From positions 1 to 26,641 of the IMG/VR virus record IMGVR_UViG_3300007346_000184: a stretch of DNA of 26,641 nucleotides; one strand, given 5' to 3'. This DNA comes from a virus. Below are positions 22,857-26,641 of the stretch, piece by piece. The notes below the pieces were generated by a model, which had not been told where the DNA came from, searched no databases, and saw only the letters and a list, made by a program, of their open reading frames with translations. Each line of letters opens with the position of its first letter. Within the stretch, counting starts at the first letter, position 1. The translations under genes and the position numbers were made by a program.

Positions 22857-23269
22857 ACCTACTTGGCATTGGATCAATCGTTGAGTCCGTCGGCAAAGTA
22901 GCCGGTGACCTCATCACCACGGACAAGGAACGGCTGCAGCTTGCCATTGAAAACCGCAAGCTCGACCAGGCGATGGACCTCGCGCAAATCGAGGTCAACA
23001 AAGCTGAGGCGCAGCACAAGTCGGTGTTCGTCTCCGGCTGGCGCCCAGCTATCGGGTGGATTGGCGCTGCTGCCCTCGCCTATCAATTCTTGATCTATCC
23101 AATGCTTGGCTGGGTTTGGTCCCTGCTGCAAGCCAAGGGCTGGGTGCCGGCAACCCTGACACCGCCGCCGCTGGTCGATGCCGACCAACTGTGGGTGATC
23201 CTGTCGGGGATTTTGGGCATCGCTGGTATGCGCAGCTTTGAGAAGTCCAAAGGGGTGGCAGCCAAATGA
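22853..23269 (+). CDS. 3TM-type holin (Holin_3TMs family)
   Basis: A 138-residue protein with an ATGA overlap to the endolysin, so the two are coupled. The N-terminal half is amphipathic and helical (DKERLQLAIENRKLDQAMDL, about 24-43); the conserved stretch NKAEAQHKSVFVSGWRPAIGWIG leads into membrane segments at about 66-92, and another is at about 112-126, with LRSFEKSKG-like MRSFEKSKGV at the end. This is the layout of Holin_3TMs proteins, also found in gene transfer agents. A likely role is pore formation that frees the endolysin. A longer frame from 22787 lies inside the endolysin gene. Confidence 0.85.
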   Translation: MNLLGIGSIVESVGKVAGDLITTDKERLQLAIENRKLDQAMDLAQIEVNKAEAQHKSVFVSGWRPAIGWIGAAALAYQFLIYPMLGWVWSLLQAKGWVPATLTPPPLVDADQLWVILSGILGIAGMRSFEKSKGVAAK

Positions 23270-23511
23270 GCGCGGCATGGAAGCGCAAAGAGGGCAAAGA
23301 CCCCAAGGGCGGCCTCAACGAAAAGGGACGCCGAAGCTACGAACGCGAGAACCCGGGCTCTGACTTAAAGCGCCCACAGCCCGAGGGTGGCAAACGCCGC
23401 GACTCGTTCTGCGCCCGGATGCGCGGTATGAAAAACAAGCTGACCTCAAAGAAGGTCGCTAACGACCCCAACAGCCGAATCAATAAAGCTCTCAGAGCTT
23501 GGAGGTGTTAA
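23266..23511 (+). CDS. DUF6321-like small basic protein
   Basis: An 81-residue, very basic protein. The opening MSAAWKRKEGKDPKGGLNEKGRRSY and the later RRDSFCARMRGM fit DUF6321, a small phage family of unknown function that often lies near tail or lysis genes. It starts in an ATGA overlap with the holin. It has no membrane segment; two cysteines occur (RDSFCAR and the final residue). Nucleic-acid binding is possible from charge but not shown. Confidence 0.8.
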   Translation: MSAAWKRKEGKDPKGGLNEKGRRSYERENPGSDLKRPQPEGGKRRDSFCARMRGMKNKLTSKKVANDPNSRINKALRAWRC

Positions 23512-23514
23512 ACA

Positions 23515-24516
23515 ATGGCCGTCGACAACAACCCATTCGACATCACGACCCCAACGGTCAGAAACCCGACCCTTGACGAGTCATACAAAACCAACGCCAC
23601 AACCGCAACGCCCACGGTCCCTGCGGCATCCGGCACCTTCGCGAAGGCGAGCACGCCTGATACGGTCACTTCCACCGGGTACGACGCAACGACCTACAGC
23701 ACCACAGACTGGAGTGACACCACAGACCAATCGGTCGCCAACCAGCTTCAGGGGCTAATTGCGCAAAACAGCCCGCTGATGCAACAGTCAAAGACCAATG
23801 CCCTGCAGGACATGAACAAGCGGGGCTTGCTCAACAGCTCGATGGCAATCGGCGCTGGTCAAAACGCCGTTATTGCCAACGCGCTCCCGATTGCGCAAGC
23901 CGACGCCAAAACCCGAGCGGCGCAAGCTGAATTCAACGCCACTGCAGCAAATACTGCATCAGCGAACAACGCCTTAGCCCAAAATACCGCCGCCCAGTTC
24001 AGCGCCTCCCAGCAAAACGAGGCTGATCAGTTCAACGCTCGTCTGGCAGCCGAGACCGACCAGTTCAACGTGGGTCAGGAGAACACGGGGATTGAAGCCA
24101 ATACGCGGCGCGAGCAAGAAGCGGCGTTAGCGGAGTTCAACACCCAGAGCGACTTGGTGAAACAGCAGCTCGTTAACTCGTTCGATGCAGCCAAAACCAA
24201 CGCGGATGCCGAGACTCGGATCGCCCTACAAAACATCGATGCCCTGACCCGAGTGGAACTGGGCCAGATCGAGTCTGACTTCAAGCAACTTATGCAGACG
24301 TCAGCCTCCGCGTCAGAGCTCTTCGCCCAGGCGCTCAAAAACATCAACGACCTTGTCATGAATCCTGACCTGAGTACCGAAGCACTCAACAACGGCATCA
24401 CCACCCAAATCCAAAACTTGCAAGGTGGTATGGCGATCCTTGACGCGCTCAACGAAAACGTCGAAGGGCTCAAAGACATCATCGCCCCCGCCGAAGAGGA
24501 AGAGGCAACAGCCTAA
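23515..24516 (+). CDS. Probable internal virion or ejection protein with 11-residue repeats
   Basis: A 333-residue protein with a strong GGAGGTG site before its ATG. The first 70 residues are Thr-rich and probably disordered. A helical segment (SVANQLQGLIAQNSPLMQQS) and NKRGLLNSSMAIGAGQNAVI follow, a motif I recall from phage virion proteins. Residues 138-203 form six 11-residue units with [A/D]-[E/Q]-F-[N/S] at 138, 160, 171 and 182, a hendecad coiled coil. A second coiled coil occupies about 206-275, and the end is acidic (PAEEEEATA). No membrane segment. Position after lysis genes and before the hydrophobic proteins fits the ejectosome block of podoviruses. Confidence 0.7.
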   Translation: MAVDNNPFDITTPTVRNPTLDESYKTNATTATPTVPAASGTFAKASTPDTVTSTGYDATTYSTTDWSDTTDQSVANQLQGLIAQNSPLMQQSKTNALQDMNKRGLLNSSMAIGAGQNAVIANALPIAQADAKTRAAQAEFNATAANTASANNALAQNTAAQFSASQQNEADQFNARLAAETDQFNVGQENTGIEANTRREQEAALAEFNTQSDLVKQQLVNSFDAAKTNADAETRIALQNIDALTRVELGQIESDFKQLMQTSASASELFAQALKNINDLVMNPDLSTEALNNGITTQIQNLQGGMAILDALNENVEGLKDIIAPAEEEEATA

Positions 24517-24519
24517 GCG

Positions 24520-24897
24520 ATGCGTGAGCAGTGGCTACAGCCGGTCATCGATGCGGTGCCCGGGGCCACGGCCGTGGACTTTGCTGACTGGGAGGTCATC
24601 CCGGGTTTCTTGGATGGCAAACACGTTTGCAGCGCGGTAATGCGCGGCAGCGAAATTCACTTTGCCGTTGTCTCCGGCTGCCGCCCGATCCTTAAGGGCC
24701 GCACACAGGATTTCTTGCAGCCCCTTTTTGACCGCAAGGGGTTTCTTACCACCCGGGTTCCTTTGAGTGCTCGCGCCGAACGCCGCTTTGTTGAGCGGCT
24801 GGGCTTTGAGCGCACATGGAGCGACCACCTGTTTGACTACTTTTTCTTGGGCGACCTGCCCTTTTCGAGGACTAAACATGCGACCAGCTTTATCTAA
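24520..24897 (+). CDS. GNAT-like phage protein in the ejection block
   Basis: A 125-residue protein starting three bases after the preceding stop. The core, HFAVVSGCRPILKG then FLTTRVPLSARAERRFVERLGFERTW (about 76-101), has the helix-then-ERLGF pattern of GNAT acyltransferases and of the T7 gp13-like phage family. The N-terminal acceptor part is short and the acetyl-CoA loop is not evident, so enzyme activity is doubtful and a structural or assembly role is as likely. It overlaps the next gene by 20 bases. Ribosome site weak. Confidence 0.6.
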   Translation: MREQWLQPVIDAVPGATAVDFADWEVIPGFLDGKHVCSAVMRGSEIHFAVVSGCRPILKGRTQDFLQPLFDRKGFLTTRVPLSARAERRFVERLGFERTWSDHLFDYFFLGDLPFSRTKHATSFI

Positions 24898-25765
24898 CCG
24901 CGCTGTACACAAGCACTACCTGTCGCTGGCGGATACCCGAACGCTGGCCACCATGGGACCAATCGGTGATCCGACTGGCGGGCCAGCCTATGGAGAGCGA
25001 AACGCCCCAGCCGCTGCCGTGATTCTGGGCGGCGCCCAGATGTACGGTGCGTATGCCGCCGCCGGGTCATTCGCTGCAATGTCCGTAGCACAAGGGTTGG
25101 TCTTTGCCGGTGGCGCCATGCAAGCCGTCGGCGGTCTGACCGGCAACTCAGATTTGATGAAGCTTGGCGCGGTCAGCTCGCTGGCGGGCGGAATCGGTGG
25201 CTATCTGTCTGACCCAGGCAGTGGCTTTAACACCAAGGTTGCTGAGGTGTTCAGTGACGCGCCAGCCGCCCCCGCGACAACCACACCATTTGCTCAGGGC
25301 ACAAACGCTTCAATGACCACACCACCGGCGAACCTGTCCCAGTCTCAACTCTCGCCCTTGGCGACCGGGTCGGTGAACCCAGCACAACCGGTTGTGCCGG
25401 TCACCGCTCCGCCACCACCAGCAGTGGCACCGGCCGCAGCGCCCGCAGCGGCTGGGGCGCAAAGCCCCGGGCTGATCGGCCAGTTCACCAGCTACGCCAA
25501 AGAAAACCCGATGGCGGCCATGATGATGTCTCAGGCCGCAGCCGGTGGCCTAGAGGCCGCTGGGAATATTTTGAGCGGTAAATCTGCGGCTGAGGCCGAC
25601 GCACTCGAAGCCGACACGGACTACAAGCGCGCACTGGCGGAGAAGGCGCGGGCCGACGCACAGCTTGAAGTGCAGCGGCGTGCCAACCTCAACAACAACC
25701 TGAGCAGGTACACGCAGCCGTACAAGCTCAACCCGAACGCCGTCTTAATCCAAAACCAAGCCTGA
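24878..25765 (+). CDS. Hydrophobic Ala/Gly-rich internal virion protein
   Basis: A 295-residue protein from ATG 24878, with GAGG 7 bases before it. Residues about 45-110 are rich in Gly and Ala with small-residue spacing (ILGGAQMYGAYAAAGSFAAM, then MSVAQGLVFAGGAMQAVGGL and MKLGAVSSLAGGIGGYL), able to cross or enter a membrane. A Pro/Ala-rich linker (about 160-215, ending PPPPAVAPAAAPAA) leads to a helical end (about 215-285, EADALEADTDYKRALAEKAR). It is a likely ejection protein that could help form a trans-envelope channel; this is by analogy of position and composition. It overlaps the 24520 gene by 20 bases. Confidence 0.65.
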   Translation: MRPALSNRAVHKHYLSLADTRTLATMGPIGDPTGGPAYGERNAPAAAVILGGAQMYGAYAAAGSFAAMSVAQGLVFAGGAMQAVGGLTGNSDLMKLGAVSSLAGGIGGYLSDPGSGFNTKVAEVFSDAPAAPATTTPFAQGTNASMTTPPANLSQSQLSPLATGSVNPAQPVVPVTAPPPPAVAPAAAPAAAGAQSPGLIGQFTSYAKENPMAAMMMSQAAAGGLEAAGNILSGKSAAEADALEADTDYKRALAEKARADAQLEVQRRANLNNNLSRYTQPYKLNPNAVLIQNQA

Positions 25766-25772
25766 GGTCCAC

Positions 25773-26225
25773 ATGGCACTACTTAATGACCAAATGCCCA
25801 TCACCCCCGAGTCAGTCGCCGAGGGGATTGAAGTACCCGCAGATGTGAAAGAAGCCTACGACCGGGTCGTGCTCGCTGGCATGAAACTCATGTTTGGCGA
25901 TAAGACCCACCAAATGGCTCTGAGCCAACTCAAGGGCGAAGGACCGCTGTCCGTTCGACTAGGCCGCGCCATTGCCAACATGGTCGTGACCTTTTTTAAC
26001 GAGTCAAACAACACCATCCCGCCCAGCGTGTTGATCCCCGCCGGCACCTACCTGATTGCGCAAGCCGCTGACTTCCTGCGCCAAGCGCAAATGGATGAGG
26101 TCAGCAACAAAGCCATTGCCGATGCGATGCAGGTGATGGTGGAAGAAGTGGTGCGCAAATTCGGCGGCAACACCCAAAAGATGTACCAACTGCTAAACCA
26201 GTACGGAGCACCCCGCAATGGCTAA
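25773..26225 (+). CDS. Small helical protein of the ejection block, unknown function
   Basis: A 150-residue protein with GAGG 5 bases before its ATG. It is predicted mostly helical, with segments about 27-42, 47-55, 63-78 (RAIANMVVTFFNESNN), 85-103 (LIPAGTYLIAQAADFLRQAQ) and 106-138 (VSNKAIADAMQVMVEEVVRK). It has no cysteine and no strong membrane segment. It overlaps the final gene by 8 bases. A virion or assembly role is inferred from position only; no family is recognised. Confidence 0.7.
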   Translation: MALLNDQMPITPESVAEGIEVPADVKEAYDRVVLAGMKLMFGDKTHQMALSQLKGEGPLSVRLGRAIANMVVTFFNESNNTIPPSVLIPAGTYLIAQAADFLRQAQMDEVSNKAIADAMQVMVEEVVRKFGGNTQKMYQLLNQYGAPRNG

Positions 26226-26641
26226 CTCGCTCGGACTCATTGGCGCTGCAATAGCCAAAACCCTACAGGGTGGCGCTCAGGCAGCGTCCGAAGCAAGCAA
26301 AGGGCTTTATGAAAAAAAGCTCAAAGTGGACTTGGCTGCTGAGCTGGCCAAGATCGACGAGGCAAAACAAAACCGCTTAGCCGACGCTGCGGTCGACCGC
26401 GACATAAACGCGGTTCCACGGAGAGCACTAGCGCGCCTTGGTGCAGCCCCCACGGTCGGTGCGGCTGTTGCAGCAGAAGAAGAGCCAGCAGCTTTGGCGA
26501 GAGCGGCGCGCGAGAAGACGGGATACCAAGAACGCGCCGCGTTTGACCTAACGCAAATCCCACTCAAGGAAGCCGCCACCACACAGGCCACGATCACCCG
26601 GATCAATACGCCGGGGTATTTGGAAGGGCTTGAGCGGGAAA
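26218..26641 (+). CDS. Partial protein with coiled-coil start, cut by window edge
   Basis: A reading frame of 141 codons from ATG 26218 is open to the right edge. GGAG lies 9 bases before the ATG. The start is MANSLGLIGAAIAKTLQGGA, followed by an Ala-, Lys- and Glu-rich helix (about 23-58, with KLKVDLAAELAKIDEAKQNR) and a region with EEEPAALARAAREKTGYQER. The small-residue N-terminus and charged helix fit an ejection or internal virion protein, perhaps the large one that usually ends this block. Its length and any enzyme domain cannot be judged here. Confidence 0.75.
   Translation, partial: MANSLGLIGAAIAKTLQGGAQAASEASKGLYEKKLKVDLAAELAKIDEAKQNRLADAAVDRDINAVPRRALARLGAAPTVGAAVAAEEEPAALARAAREKTGYQERAAFDLTQIPLKEAATTQATITRINTPGYLEGLERE

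Noticed and set aside
1-26641. Diversity-generating retroelement acting on tail genes
   Set aside because: No reverse transcriptase or template and variable repeat pair is visible in the window.
1-26641. T7-type single-subunit RNA polymerase promoters
   Set aside because: I compared the intergenic gaps and saw no shared 18-23-base motif; a motif search over the full genome would be needed to exclude them.

Overview
This window is the packaging, virion-structure and lysis part of a tailed double-stranded DNA phage, most likely a podovirus of a Gram-negative host. The signs are a large terminase with Walker and nuclease motifs, a portal of about 730 residues, a scaffold followed by an N4-gp56-type major capsid protein, a short-tail adaptor and nozzle pair with no tape measure or sheath, a repeat-rich tail fibre, and a GH108 endolysin beside 3TM-type holin genes. 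The host cannot be read from the sequence; a proteobacterium, perhaps from fresh water, is a low-confidence guess. No replication, integrase, repressor, tRNA or RNA polymerase gene is visible, so lifestyle is undecided.

Layout, left to right: a reverse-strand membrane gene cut by the left edge (1-338); a palindrome-rich control region (339-559); four small plus-strand genes, the last a probable small terminase subunit; a Gly-rich protein and the large terminase (1709-4332); two small reverse-strand membrane proteins (4334-4836); the portal (4866-7055); two tandem reverse-strand genes for exported four-cysteine proteins (7057-8694); three small plus-strand genes; scaffold, capsid and two small head proteins (9565-12222); a reverse-strand accessory gene (12247-13164); adaptor, nozzle, fibre and probable receptor-binding protein (13303-21665); a lysis block (21667-23511); and probable ejection or internal virion proteins (23515 to the right edge, where the last gene is cut).

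The plus-strand genes form one tightly packed late operon with many ATGA, TAATG and TTGA stop-start overlaps. Intrinsic-terminator-like hairpins divide it, and three of them sit only 13-15 bases before the next start codon. Reverse-strand genes interrupt this operon at four places, with locally lower GC and their own signals, as expected of moron-type accessory cargo. The most notable region is 7053-8752: a tandem duplication of 849 bp that carries an exported-protein gene, its candidate promoter and the first codons of the neighbouring plus-strand gene. The copies differ at 5 of about 120 positions around the promoter and signal peptide but have diverged strongly in the mature protein.
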